64,000 bases of DNA from an uncultured Bacteroidales bacterium (GTDB lineage: Bacteria > Bacteroidota > Bacteroidia > Bacteroidales > Bacteroidaceae): positions 1 to 64,000 of the forward strand of contig CADAGX010000001.1 of NCBI GenBank assembly GCA_902787575.1, written 5' to 3'. This document shows, in pieces, positions 51,313-61,100 of this stretch (its first letter is position 1; the number at the start of each line of letters is the position of its first letter). Below the pieces are notes generated by a model, which was given only the letters and a program-made list of their open reading frames with translations, did not search any database and was not told the origin of the DNA. Made by a program: the position numbers and the translations under genes.

Positions 51313-52479
51313 ATGAAGTCCACTCTTCGCATTCTGTTGCTCGGCCTGCTCCTTGCCGCTTGTCAAGAGAAGCAGAGCCACCAGACGTCGTCCATTTTCG
51401 GTTCCGCCACCGAAAACGCACAGACGCCCGACGTGTACGATCTGCCGCAGATACAGGCAGCCGGCACACTCATCGGCGTGACGCTGAGCGGTCCCAACAC
51501 TTACTACGAATACCGCGGGCAGGGATTCGGCCTGCAGTTCCGGCTGGCCGAAGAGTTCTCGCGCTCCATCGGTGCCGCCCTGCAGATGGAGATTGCACCC
51601 GACACCGCCGCCCTCATCGAGCGCCTCCGCTCGGGGCAAGCCGACTTTGTCTGCCTCTCGCTGCACGAGGGAGAACCGTGGCCCACACGCGACGACACAC
51701 CGCTACTGGCCGATGCCATTCGCCAGTGGTGGAACCCCGACCGCATCCGCCAACTGGCCGCTCAACAAAAGACCATGCGCAGTGTGCGACGTGCGCGACC
51801 CGTCATGCAAGACCGAGCCCGCGGCATTGTCAGCGCCTACGACGACCTCTTCATCCGCCACAGCCAACAATTGCGGTGGGACTGGCGTCTGCTGGCAGCC
51901 CAGTGCTATCAGGAGTCGGCCTTCGACCCCGATGCCCGCTCGTGGGCCGGCGCCGAAGGACTGATGCAACTCATGCCGGCCACCGCAGCCAGTCTGGGTG
52001 TGCCACCCGACCGCATCCGCGACCCCGAGACAAACATCTCAGCCGCCTGCCGGTATCTGAAGAAACTGCATGCACTCTTCTCCGACATCCCAGCTCCCAC
52101 AGACCGCATCGCCTTCACGCTGGCAGCCTACAACGGCGGCTACCAACATGTGCGCGATGCCATGGCGCTGACCACGAAGCACGGAGCAGACGCCACCCGC
52201 TGGAGCGACGTGTCGCCCTACGTGCTGCGCCTCGCCGAGCCGCAGTTCTACACCGACCCCGTAGTGCAGCACGGCTATCTGCGAGGCACTGAGACCGAAG
52301 CCTACGTGCGCCTCATCATGCAGCGCTGGCAAGACTATCGTCGACTGGCACGCGGCGGCAACTCGTCCACCCCGGCACCGGCAAAGAAAAGCATGAAGCA
52401 GGGAGAATATCGCTCGCACGTGAAGTCGGCCGACGAGTGGGTTCCCACACAGACAGACACGCTCGCCGCCGAACCATAA
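51313..52479 (+). CDS. MltF-like membrane-bound lytic transglycosylase (lipoprotein)
   Basis: 388 aa from ATG 51313; the same frame is open further upstream inside udk, but MKSTLRILLLGLLLAAC is a clear lipoprotein leader. The N-terminal half is a substrate-binding (SBP_bac_3-like) domain (TLIGVTLSGPNTYYEYRG, DTAALIERLRSGQADFVCL). The C-terminal half is an SLT domain with the catalytic Glu 201 in CYQESAFDP and GAEGLMQLMPATA, then AACRYLKKL and AYNGGYQHV. It cleaves peptidoglycan glycan strands at the outer membrane. The operon with udk is 5 nt apart; the two functions are not obviously linked. Confidence 0.92.
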   Translation: MKSTLRILLLGLLLAACQEKQSHQTSSIFGSATENAQTPDVYDLPQIQAAGTLIGVTLSGPNTYYEYRGQGFGLQFRLAEEFSRSIGAALQMEIAPDTAALIERLRSGQADFVCLSLHEGEPWPTRDDTPLLADAIRQWWNPDRIRQLAAQQKTMRSVRRARPVMQDRARGIVSAYDDLFIRHSQQLRWDWRLLAAQCYQESAFDPDARSWAGAEGLMQLMPATAASLGVPPDRIRDPETNISAACRYLKKLHALFSDIPAPTDRIAFTLAAYNGGYQHVRDAMALTTKHGADATRWSDVSPYVLRLAEPQFYTDPVVQHGYLRGTETEAYVRLIMQRWQDYRRLARGGNSSTPAPAKKSMKQGEYRSHVKSADEWVPTQTDTLAAEP

Positions 52480-52537
52480 GAGCCTCGGCGACAACTGTCA
52501 AATCGAATAAAAAAGTAATGAGCAGAAGCGCGAACGC

Positions 52538-53734
52538 CTACGTCCACTCGGTGGCCAGGCCGCCTTCGGACGTTTCCTTGTAGAGGCTTGGCAAGTCGTG
52601 TCCGGTCTTCTTCATCACCTCCACCACCTTGTCGAAGCTGACGCGGTGCTGCCCGTCGGTGAACATGGCATAGCTGTTGGCATCCATGGCACGCGCGGCG
52701 GCATAGGCGTTGCGCTCGATGCAGGGTATCTGCACCAGTCCACACACGGGGTCGCACGTCAGGCCGAGGTGATGCTCCAGTCCCATTTCGGCCGCGTACT
52801 CTATCTGCGCCGGCGTGCCACCGAAGAGCTGGTTGGCGGCGGCTGCAGCCATGGCGCAAGCCACGCCCACTTCGCCCTGACAGCCCACTTCGGCACCGCT
52901 GATGCTGGCGTTCTTCTTTACGATGTTGCCAAAGAGGCCAGCTGTGGCCAGCGCCCGCAGGATACGCGGCTCGCTGATGTTGCGACTCTTCCACAGATGA
53001 TAGAGCACGGCGGGCAACACGCCGCAACTGCCGCACGTGGGTGCCGTGGCAATGATGCCGCCGCTGGCGTTCTCCTCGCTCACCGCCAGAGCGTAGGCGA
53101 AGATGAGACCGCGACTCTTCATGCTGGCCTGATAACCCTCGGCACGTGTGAGGTAAGAAACGGCCTTACGCCGCAGGTTGAGCGGCCCGGGCAGCACCTC
53201 CTCGTGCTCCAATCCACGCTCCACGGCCTCGCGCATTGTACGCCACACGTCGGCGAGGAAAGGCCAGATGTCGTCGCCCTCGCACTCCTGCACGTACTCC
53301 CAGTAGCTGCGGCCTGTGCGGTTACACCAGTCGAGTATCTCAGTGGCGTGATTCATCTGATAGATTTCGGCAGACTGCTGCTGCGGTACGCCCTCCTCGG
53401 CCAGCGCACCGCCGCCCGTACTGAAGACGGTCCACGGCTCGGAACTGCTGCCATCGGGCATCGTGGCCACAAAACGCATCCCATTCGGGTGGAATGGCAG
53501 AAACGTGTGAGGTTGCCAGTCGATGGTGGTGCGCTCCTCGCCCAACACGGCGTAAATGGCGCGATCCGTCAGGTGACCGTGTCCGGTGGCGGCCAGCGAG
53601 CCAAAGAGCGTCACGCTGAAATGCTGTGCCTGCGGAAAGCGGTCGAGAAAAATCTGAGCCGCAGCGTGCGGCCCCATCGTATGACTGCTGCTCGGCCCTC
53701 GGCCGATGCGGTAAAGTTCGCGTAGCGTTATCAT
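52538..53734 (-). CDS. sdaA: L-serine dehydratase, single-chain iron-sulfur type
   Basis: 398 aa. Converts L-serine to pyruvate and ammonia with a [4Fe-4S] cluster. The N-terminal beta domain begins with the signature GRGPSSSHTMGPHAAA and the region GSLAATGHGHLTDRA. The alpha domain has TCGSCGVLPAVLYH, ISGAEVGCQGEVGVACAMAAA and LTCDPVCGLVQIPCIERN, which supply the cluster cysteines. It ends normally after the SEGGLATEW motif. Convergent with the transglycosylase gene; no terminator hairpin was seen in the 58-bp gap. Confidence 0.95.
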   Translation of the reverse strand: MITLRELYRIGRGPSSSHTMGPHAAAQIFLDRFPQAQHFSVTLFGSLAATGHGHLTDRAIYAVLGEERTTIDWQPHTFLPFHPNGMRFVATMPDGSSSEPWTVFSTGGGALAEEGVPQQQSAEIYQMNHATEILDWCNRTGRSYWEYVQECEGDDIWPFLADVWRTMREAVERGLEHEEVLPGPLNLRRKAVSYLTRAEGYQASMKSRGLIFAYALAVSEENASGGIIATAPTCGSCGVLPAVLYHLWKSRNISEPRILRALATAGLFGNIVKKNASISGAEVGCQGEVGVACAMAAAAANQLFGGTPAQIEYAAEMGLEHHLGLTCDPVCGLVQIPCIERNAYAAARAMDANSYAMFTDGQHRVSFDKVVEVMKKTGHDLPSLYKETSEGGLATEWT

Positions 53735-53817
53735 CTTTTACCTATTTTGCAACGAAATAAATCCAAGAGAAAATATGGTCTCTACGGGAGAAAAAGAGTG
53801 CAGCAAACCGCACATTT

Positions 53818-54417
53818 CTATTTGTAATGGTACGTCCATCCGTAGCCATAGACGGTATTTTCATTTTTATACGTCGTCTTTAACTCCATGTTCACAATTT
53901 TCCCATTATAGGTGTAAGTTTCTACACTCTGATAGGTATCAGTTGTCGTAGTCACCTTCGAAATTCGTCCCTTTGAGTCATATTGATAGTCGATTTTGGA
54001 TGAACCGCCACTCTCTTCACGCTTACCGTCGCGTATAAAAAACTGGGGAGACGATTCTGCGTTATTCCGCGGCGAGCAAACAGACCCGTCGGGGAAGAAT
54101 TTCAAGCCGTCTGCATCAAATCCAAATGCTGAAGAAGTACCGGCAGTTCGTTCTAAAAGGGCTATCCGCTGCTGCAAGTTCTCTACTTCCTTCTCGAGCT
54201 GTGCAGAGTTTGACGTCCCACTTTTATAATTCTTCAGTTCTTTCTCGAGCGTTTCTACCCGACCCGTCAGTTTTTTGACGTCCTGTTGCAACGAAGCCAC
54301 CAGTCCCTGTAACTCCGTGTTAGTCATGTTCTCAATACTTTCGGCGCAAGCAGTATGAATTGCAAGTCCTACTACGAAAGCCGTAACCACGGCCACCAGA
54401 TTTACTACCTTTTTCAT
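53818..54417 (-). CDS. Exported coiled-coil protein of unknown function
   Basis: 199 aa. A signal peptide (MKKVVNLVAVVTAFVVGLAIHTACA) is followed by a coiled coil at about 30-95 with regular leucine spacing (LQGLVASLQQDVKKLTGRV, LEKEVENLQQRIALLE). The C-terminal part has YD-repeat-like strands (YQYDSKGRISKVTTTTDTY). No enzymatic motif is visible. The Cys at the end of the leader does not form a convincing lipobox. It has its own consensus promoter and could run on into sdaA 83 nt downstream. Confidence 0.8.
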   Translation of the reverse strand: MKKVVNLVAVVTAFVVGLAIHTACAESIENMTNTELQGLVASLQQDVKKLTGRVETLEKELKNYKSGTSNSAQLEKEVENLQQRIALLERTAGTSSAFGFDADGLKFFPDGSVCSPRNNAESSPQFFIRDGKREESGGSSKIDYQYDSKGRISKVTTTTDTYQSVETYTYNGKIVNMELKTTYKNENTVYGYGWTYHYK

Positions 54418-54442
54418 CTTCTTTCTGCTTTTTAACGTTCTG

Positions 54443-54473
54443 CAAAAGTAGTGTATTTCCGCCGAACGGCAAA
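54443..54473 (-). promoter_or_regulatory. Promoter of the coiled-coil protein gene
   Basis: On the minus strand -33 TTTG (54470-54473), a 19-nt spacer and -7 TACTTTTG (54443-54450), a full consensus match. The start should lie near 54436, about 20 nt before the ATG (54417). Confidence 0.75.
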
Positions 54474-54671
54474 CTTTGCAACCGGTTTTTCAAGCCTTTA
54501 ATTTCAAATGCGAGCCATATTGATGAGCATTTTTGGCAGGTGGACCGACGAAATCGCCGTACCCGTCCGCACCGCCACGCTTAAAAAAAGTTAAAGAAGG
54601 TGCGAAAAAGAAATAACGAAAGGGAAAAATTTGTAATATTGCAGGTGAAAACCATAAAAACGAGTACGAAA

Positions 54672-55475
54672 ATGAAGAAATTTACACTTTTCGTGGCGGC
54701 TATGGCCGCCCTCTGCGGTAGCGTTTCCGCACAGAACCGCGTAAGGAACATCTACACGAGTTTCGGCGACCTCAATACAGATCTCTTCAAGGCCGAGAAC
54801 CCATCGGTGCAGCTCAATCGCACGCTGCTGGCGGGCTACAACACTCTATGTCTGCCCATGTCACTCAGCGCCGAAGCACTGGCCGAGGCTGCCAAGGACG
54901 TGCAGATAGAGAAACTGGCTGCCGTGAAACAGGAAGGCAGCACGCTCTATATGTATTTCCTCGACTGCACCAAGGAAGGCATCGAGGCCGGCGTGCCGTA
55001 TCTTATCTTCTCGCCCACCACGCAGACGCTGAAGGCGCGGACTTCCGAGGCTAAAAACGTAAGCATCGACCTGAAGAGCGTGACGATGAGTGACAACGCA
55101 GGCAACCAGGTGACCTTCGGCAGCAGCTGGGAGTGCCTGAAAGTGCACGGTCGCTACGGCATCCCTGCACAGCAGGACGTGAACATTCTGGAGAGCGTGC
55201 TTATCCGCACCGAGGCCGACAAGACATTCCTGCCCACCCGCTGCGGATTCACGTGGGACAAACAGGCTGCTACCGCCACGCGACTGGAGATAAAGCACGT
55301 AACGGACTTGAACGGAGGCACAGCCATCGAGACACTCAAGACGGAGAACGCCGTAGTGGACGTGTATAGCGTATCGGGCTCACTCGTGAAACCTTCGGTT
55401 CGCATCAACGAGGCACTGCGCAACCTGCCCGCCGGCATCTATGTGATTGGCGGCGAGAAGGTGGCCGTGAAATAA
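54672..55475 (+). CDS. Exported protein with T9SS-type C-terminal tail
   Basis: 267 aa from ATG 54672, chosen because MKKFTLFVAAMAALCGSVSAQ is a clean signal peptide; the frame is open 72 nt further upstream. No known catalytic domain was recognised. The middle has beta-rich segments (AGYNTLCLPMSLSAEALAEA, AGVPYLIFSPT) seen in surface proteins of this phylum that end in a T9SS tail. The C-terminus VDVYSVSGSLVKP to LPAGIYVIGGEKVAVK is a type A-like sorting domain. First of two small exported genes, 34 nt before the next; function unknown. Confidence 0.85.
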   Translation: MKKFTLFVAAMAALCGSVSAQNRVRNIYTSFGDLNTDLFKAENPSVQLNRTLLAGYNTLCLPMSLSAEALAEAAKDVQIEKLAAVKQEGSTLYMYFLDCTKEGIEAGVPYLIFSPTTQTLKARTSEAKNVSIDLKSVTMSDNAGNQVTFGSSWECLKVHGRYGIPAQQDVNILESVLIRTEADKTFLPTRCGFTWDKQAATATRLEIKHVTDLNGGTAIETLKTENAVVDVYSVSGSLVKPSVRINEALRNLPAGIYVIGGEKVAVK

Positions 55476-55509
55476 ACCATAGTATCAACCCCCCTAACAC
55501 ACACCACGT

Positions 55510-55965
55510 ATGAAAAGAATGATTATTGCCCTGCTGGTGGCGTGTTGCTGCATCCCTGCCGGAGCTCAGCACTTGGATTTCTGCGGGGTGGAACTGACCG
55601 GCAACATTCGCGAGTTCCCGAAGAAGATGGAAGAAAAGGGCTTCAAGCTGAAGCAGAAACGCAGCGACGATGACTTCTACATCTTCGAGGGCCGATTCTG
55701 CGGACAGAAGATGTTCGTAAACATCCACTACACGCCTAAGTCGCACACCGTCTATCAGGCACGTGTGACGCCGCGCAACGTCAACGAAGAACAATTGCTG
55801 GACAGCATGCTGACAACCTACGGTTCCGACTTCGAAAGCAAAGGCGAGAGCTATCAGTGGGTGAGAGAAAACGGCGGCATCTTCTACATCCAGAAAAACG
55901 GCTTCGACCCCTACATTATCTTCATGGACGCCGAAGGCATGGCCCTGATGAAAAAAGAGAATTAG
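55510..55965 (+). CDS. Small exported protein of unknown function
   Basis: 151 aa with a signal peptide (MKRMIIALLVACCCIPAGAQ). The mature part starts LDFCGVELTGNIREFPKKMEEKGFKL and continues with a mixed alpha/beta pattern (YIFEGRFCGQKMFVNIHYTP). I know of similar small exported proteins in gut Bacteroidota but no function. It has no T9SS-like tail. It follows the 267-aa protein by 34 nt and is followed by a hairpin at 55997-56025. Confidence 0.8.
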   Translation: MKRMIIALLVACCCIPAGAQHLDFCGVELTGNIREFPKKMEEKGFKLKQKRSDDDFYIFEGRFCGQKMFVNIHYTPKSHTVYQARVTPRNVNEEQLLDSMLTTYGSDFESKGESYQWVRENGGIFYIQKNGFDPYIIFMDAEGMALMKKEN

Positions 55966-55996
55966 GCGCACGCCAAAACGTACGACACAGACGACG

Positions 55997-56025
55997 AGTC
56001 ACCGTCCCGCACAAGGATGGTGACT
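55997..56025 (+). terminator. Possible weak terminator before the sialidase-like gene
   Basis: AGTCACCGTCC (55997-56007) pairs with GGATGGTGACT (56015-56025) with one G-U pair, loop of 7, then TGTTGTTC. The tail is T-rich but broken, so termination would be partial. The start of the sialidase-like gene lies 24 nt further on. Confidence 0.5.
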
Positions 56026-56049
56026 TGTTGTTCATACGAAGAACAAACA

Positions 56050-57888
56050 ATGAACCGAACCGAAAACTTTCTGCTGGCAGCGGCTTTCTGCCTCTTGGCT
56101 GCCCAACCCGCGCCCGTGCAGGCACAGACGTATTACGACGGCGTACGCGTCTGCTGGAACTACAAAACACAGAAATTCCTGCAAGGCGGCGTCTACTCGC
56201 GCCTGAAGCGTCTCTCCGACGGCACGCTCGTCTGCGTCTATAGTGCTGGCAGCGATGTCTACATCCGCCGCAGCATACGCCCTAACGTGTGGCAGAATCC
56301 CATTCGCGTGTCCACCGACGCCACGAAGAACTACAACTACACGAATTCCGAACTGATCGAACTCGCCGACGGGCGCCTGATGTACGCATGGAATGCACGT
56401 CCCAAGAACGGCACCGGCCAGCCCTACAAGATTATGGCGGCCTACTCCTCCACACGCGGCCTCCAGTGGCGCAACGAGCAGACGCTCTACGTAGCCGGCA
56501 CCGAGGGAAGCGACGGATGTTGGGAGCCGGCCATGATGCAACTGCCAGACGGCGAGGTGCAACTCTTCTTTGCCAACGAGCATAACGTGGCCGACAACAA
56601 GCAGAACATCACTCTGCTCCGCTCCTCCGACGGTGGCACGACGTGGAGCGAGCCGCAGGTGGTAAGTTTCCGCGAGACATCGCGCGACGGGATGCCAGTA
56701 CCACTCTGCCTGCAGGACGGCAAAGGACTGCTGCTGGCCATCGAAGACAACGGTCTGAACGGCAACTTCAAGCCCGTCATCCTCCACTCCACGATGGCCG
56801 ACAACTGGAGCGGCGTCATCTCAGGCAGCAGCAGCCACCGCTGGTCGGCGTTGGCCGAAAGCGAAGCGCTGGCAGCGTCGGTCTATGCCGGCGCGCCCTA
56901 CCTCATACAGTTGGCGACGGGCGAGACACTGCTCTCGTGCCAGTCGTCCGAAGGCCGCACCTCCACCGCCTACCCCATCATGCAGGTTTACGTGGGCGAT
57001 GCCTTGGGCCGCAACTTCTGCTGCCGCTCCACGCCCTTTCCCTTCGTCGGCGAGTCTGAGACGAAAGTGCTGTGGTGCAGCATGGAGCAGACAGACTCAC
57101 TCACCGTAATGGCCACAGCATCGGTCGAGAACCGGGCTACCGACAACGGCATCTGGATTACCAGCGGCCGTCTCTACCGTCCGCTCACGGCGGTGAAGGC
57201 CGGCGGCGGGCAGCACGACTGGGAGAGCCAGCCCGTGGGCATGTTCATCGGTGCTGAATCACAGGCGCAGGCCGCGGTGCGAACAGCGTGGGACGCCGAC
57301 AGCCTCTACGTCCACTTCACCGTCTCCGATGCCAAGGTCGTCAGTGCCACCGACGGCAGTGCTGCGTGGGACAGCGACGGCGTGGAAATCTACATCGACC
57401 GCTCCATGCGCAATGCCACCGAAGTGGGAACTGGCATGTATAAGGCGCTGGCCAATGTCCGCGGCGAGACGCTGTTCGAGCGAGCCTTACGCGGCAAGTG
57501 GCTGACGTGGACGGACGCCGTGGGCACACACCTGAGCCTCACTCCGAAGGGCTACACCATGCTTTTCTCCGTCCCGTGGGCGGCCATCGGCAGCAAACCC
57601 TCGTCGGGCAGCTGTGCCCTGTTCATGAAGTTGCACAACAACGATGGCGAGGCCTCGCCCATCTGCCACGAGAATATGTCGGGAGGCAATCCCGACAGGC
57701 CGCTGACGTGGATACGATGCTCGTTCTCCGACACCGAGCCCACTGCACTGCCGCAGGTGCGCACCTCAACCGCGCCGCAACACGACGGGCATCAGGCCGT
57801 GACACTTCTCAACGGACAGACGGCTCCACTCTCCGACGTTGCGAAAGGCAGTTTCTACACACTTTACGGCAAGAAATTTCTGAAGTAG
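56050..57888 (+). CDS. Secreted BNR/sialidase-like propeller with CBM9-like domain
   Basis: 612 aa from ATG 56050, which gives the signal peptide (FLLAAAFCLLAAQPAPVQAQ); another ATG 33 nt upstream would precede it with unrelated residues inside a hairpin. Residues 30-370 look like a sialidase-type beta-propeller: RLSDGTLVCVYSAG, an Asp-box SSDGGTTWSEPQ, and ELIELADGRLMYAWNARP. The FRIP arginine motif of true sialidases was not found, so the substrate is open. Residues about 400-560 form a CBM9-like domain (AWDADSLYVHFTVSD, DSDGVEIYIDRS, FSVPWAAIG). The C-terminus is GSFYTLYGKKFLK, another T9SS-like tail. Likely a surface glycan-degrading or binding protein. Confidence 0.8.
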   Translation: MNRTENFLLAAAFCLLAAQPAPVQAQTYYDGVRVCWNYKTQKFLQGGVYSRLKRLSDGTLVCVYSAGSDVYIRRSIRPNVWQNPIRVSTDATKNYNYTNSELIELADGRLMYAWNARPKNGTGQPYKIMAAYSSTRGLQWRNEQTLYVAGTEGSDGCWEPAMMQLPDGEVQLFFANEHNVADNKQNITLLRSSDGGTTWSEPQVVSFRETSRDGMPVPLCLQDGKGLLLAIEDNGLNGNFKPVILHSTMADNWSGVISGSSSHRWSALAESEALAASVYAGAPYLIQLATGETLLSCQSSEGRTSTAYPIMQVYVGDALGRNFCCRSTPFPFVGESETKVLWCSMEQTDSLTVMATASVENRATDNGIWITSGRLYRPLTAVKAGGGQHDWESQPVGMFIGAESQAQAAVRTAWDADSLYVHFTVSDAKVVSATDGSAAWDSDGVEIYIDRSMRNATEVGTGMYKALANVRGETLFERALRGKWLTWTDAVGTHLSLTPKGYTMLFSVPWAAIGSKPSSGSCALFMKLHNNDGEASPICHENMSGGNPDRPLTWIRCSFSDTEPTALPQVRTSTAPQHDGHQAVTLLNGQTAPLSDVAKGSFYTLYGKKFLK

Positions 57889-57900
57889 ACGTCGCATCCG

Positions 57901-57986
57901 GCGTGCCGCACGTGGCACGCTCAGACACACTCTGTGTGTCACATACCTCCCGTGAGCGAAATGCACCGTACGTTTCGCTCTTTTTT
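57901..57986 (+). terminator. Three consecutive perfect hairpins, the last a terminator
   Basis: Downstream of the sialidase-like stop: GCGTGCC/GGCACGC (57901-57907, 57914-57920), GACACAC/GTGTGTC (57924-57930, 57934-57940), then GAGCGAAA/TTTCGCTC (57954-57961, 57973-57980) followed by six Ts (57981-57986). Only the third is a standard intrinsic terminator; the first two may stabilise the 3' end. Confidence 0.8.
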
Positions 57987-58145
57987 GTTTCTCACAGCCG
58001 TTATTCCACGTCCAGCAAGGCCGCGAAACGTTAAAAACGGCCTGCAAAACGAACTTTTTGCGCCTAAAATACAGCTGCATAACGAATTTTTTCCTATTTT
58101 TGCTCGGTTAAACGGACCATTCCGCCAATAAAGAACACAAAAACT

Positions 58146-61100
58146 ATGCGACATACTTCGATTCTTGAGCGTTCACTCATCCTGCTGTCAGTTCTCCTGC
58201 TGACCGCATTCAACCTCTCCGTACAGGCAGCCGACGTGGTGGGCACGAAACTTACTGGCACGCCCATAGGCAGTCCCAGTGTGGACTACGGCACCAGCCA
58301 GGTTTCCACCACCGTAAACCAGCCAAAGAATGCGTTCGACGGCGACTTCAATACGTTCTATGCATCGTACGACAGGTCCAACACATGGGTGGGGCTCGAC
58401 CTCGGCACGCCGCACGTCATCACACGTGTGGGCTGGTGTCCGCGCAACACCAGTTCGGGTGCCACACGTGTACAACTGGCTCTTTTCGAAGGCTCCAACA
58501 GCGAGGACTTCCTCGATGCCGTGCCACTCTACTTGGTGCCTGCCAAGGGCGTCATTGGGCAGATGATGTACGCCGATATAAACGTGTCGCGCGGCTTCCG
58601 CTATGTGCGCTACGTAGGCCCGAACAGTGCACGCTGCAACATCGGAGAGTTGGAATTCTACGGCTTCGAAGGCGCTGGCACAGACAGTATCTTCTATCAG
58701 GTGACCAATCTGCCCACGGTGAGCATTCACACCTACTCGGGCGTCATGCCAACCGACAAGGACAACGACTGGGAGTCGAACATCACCATTACGTACGACG
58801 GTGGACGCCGCATACAGGAATATCCCATACTGACACGCTGCCGCGGCAACGCCTCGCTCAACTTCCCCAAGAAGCCCTATCGCTTCAAGTTCCAGAACGA
58901 TAAGAAACACCACATGCTGAAGGGTTCGCCACTCGAGAGCCCGGCCAAGGCCAAGAAGTGGACGCTCATCAACAACTACGGCGACAAGACGCTGCTGCGC
59001 AACATACTGGCCTTCGAGACCAGTCGCAGGCTCGGCATGCCCTACACCGTCTATTGCCAGCCCGTGGACGTGATAATGAACGGCGAGTATCAGGGTTGCT
59101 ACCAGCTGTGCGACCAGATTTCCATCAACGACGACCGCATCCCCATCACCGAGATGACGCCTTACGACACGCAGGAGCCCGAGCTCACCGGCGGCTACCT
59201 CATAGAGGTGGATGCATACGCCAGCCGCGAGGCGTCGTGGTTCACCAGCTCGCGCAACATACCCGTCACCATCAAGTCGCCTGACGAAGACGAGATAACC
59301 ACCGAGCAGAAGAACTACATTCGCAACTACTTCAACCTCATGGAGTCGTCCGTCTTCAGCACCAACTTCCAAGACCCTTCAGCGGGCTACCGCCGTCGGC
59401 TCGACGTGGAGAGCTTCCTGCGCCACTTCCTGGTGGGCGAGTTCTCGGGCAACACCGACACATACTGGAGCACCTACATGTATAAGGACCGCAATCAGGA
59501 CTACTTCACCGTGGCCCCAAGCTGGGACTTCGACCTCGCCTACGAGAACGACAACCGCATCCATCCCGTAAACGGCAAGTCCAACTGGGTTTACGCCTCG
59601 GGCGGCTCTTCGGCCGGCAGCATGAAATCGCTGGTCAGCCGCGTACTCTCCGACTCCTATGCAGCCCAACGCCTGAAATCCATCTGGAAGGAGATGCGCG
59701 ACACGGGCAAGTTCACCGAGGCCTCGCTGGTGGGTTTCGTCGATAGCATAGCAAGCGAGATTGACGCCTCGCAGCGCCTCAACTTCATACGCTGGCCCAT
59801 TCTCAGCACCAAGGTGCACCAGAACTATCAGGCCCTCGGCTCATACTCAGCCGAGCTGCAAGTGGTGCGCGACTACATCCCCGAGCGCATTGCGTGGATA
59901 GACAACAAACTCTCCTACAACCAAGGACCCGTCATTCCCGACTCCGCATTCCAGATTTCTACGCCTCAAGACCTCATCGACTTTGCGGCCTACATCGCCA
60001 AGGGCGGCACGGGCAGCACGGCCACACTGCTGGCCGACCTCGACATGACGGGCTTCGACGCGTCCTTCAAGCCCATCGGCACGGACCTGCGACCCTTCGG
60101 CGGCACGTTCGACGGGCAGGGACACCGCATCACCAACCTGCACGTCTCCGGCACCAACAGCGTAGGCCTCTTCGGCGTCGTCACGGGCGGAGCCATCATC
60201 TCCAACTTTATCGTCGATGCCAGCTGCTCCATCAGCGGTTCATCGTATGTGGGCGTTGTGGGTAGCGCCAACGGCATCGGCCAGATCACGTTCAGCCGCA
60301 TCGGCAACGAGGCCACCATCAGTGCCTCCACGCGCAACGCAGGCGGGATCATCGGTTGCAACTACGGTTCCACGGCAGAGTTCGTCATCGAGAATTGCTA
60401 CAACACGGGCGACATTGTGGGCGGCGCCGAGAGCGGTGCGTTCTGCGGCTGGGTAGGCTCGAGCGCCACCATCATCGACTGCTACAACATCGGCACCGTG
60501 TCGGGCTACGACAGCCCCGAGACGTACCTCTATCGCGGCAGTGCCACGCTCATCAACACCTACAGCACACAGGGCGCGCAGGGCATCATCGTCGACCACG
60601 AAACCGTGGGCAGCGGCGAACTCTGCTATCGCCTCAACGAGAGTCGAACCGTAGAGCCCGTATGGCGTCAGGCACTCAGCGTAGATGAGTATCCCACCTT
60701 CCTCGCCAGCCACGCCATTGTGGGCTACGAGGGCGGCCGCTACATCAACCTCGGTGTCAAGTACGGCACCAAGGGCGACACGGATGGCGACGGAGACGTG
60801 GACATTGCAGACCTCAGCCTCTATGCCGGGTACATCCTGCAGCAACCCATGGACCTCTTCGTCCTCGAGAATGCCGACATGAACGCCGACGGCACGATAG
60901 ACGTCTTCGACATTGTGCTGGCCTCCTACGCCATCACCGGCGGCCAGCCTTCGACAGGCACTCCCGATGACATCGACCCCGACGGCATGGCCGCGCGCAT
61001 CGAAGACTTCCCCATGCAGGCCGGAGCCGAGAAGATGGTGTCCATCAGCGGCACGTACGATACGCCCGTCACAGCCCTGCAGGCCGATATACAAATCTCA

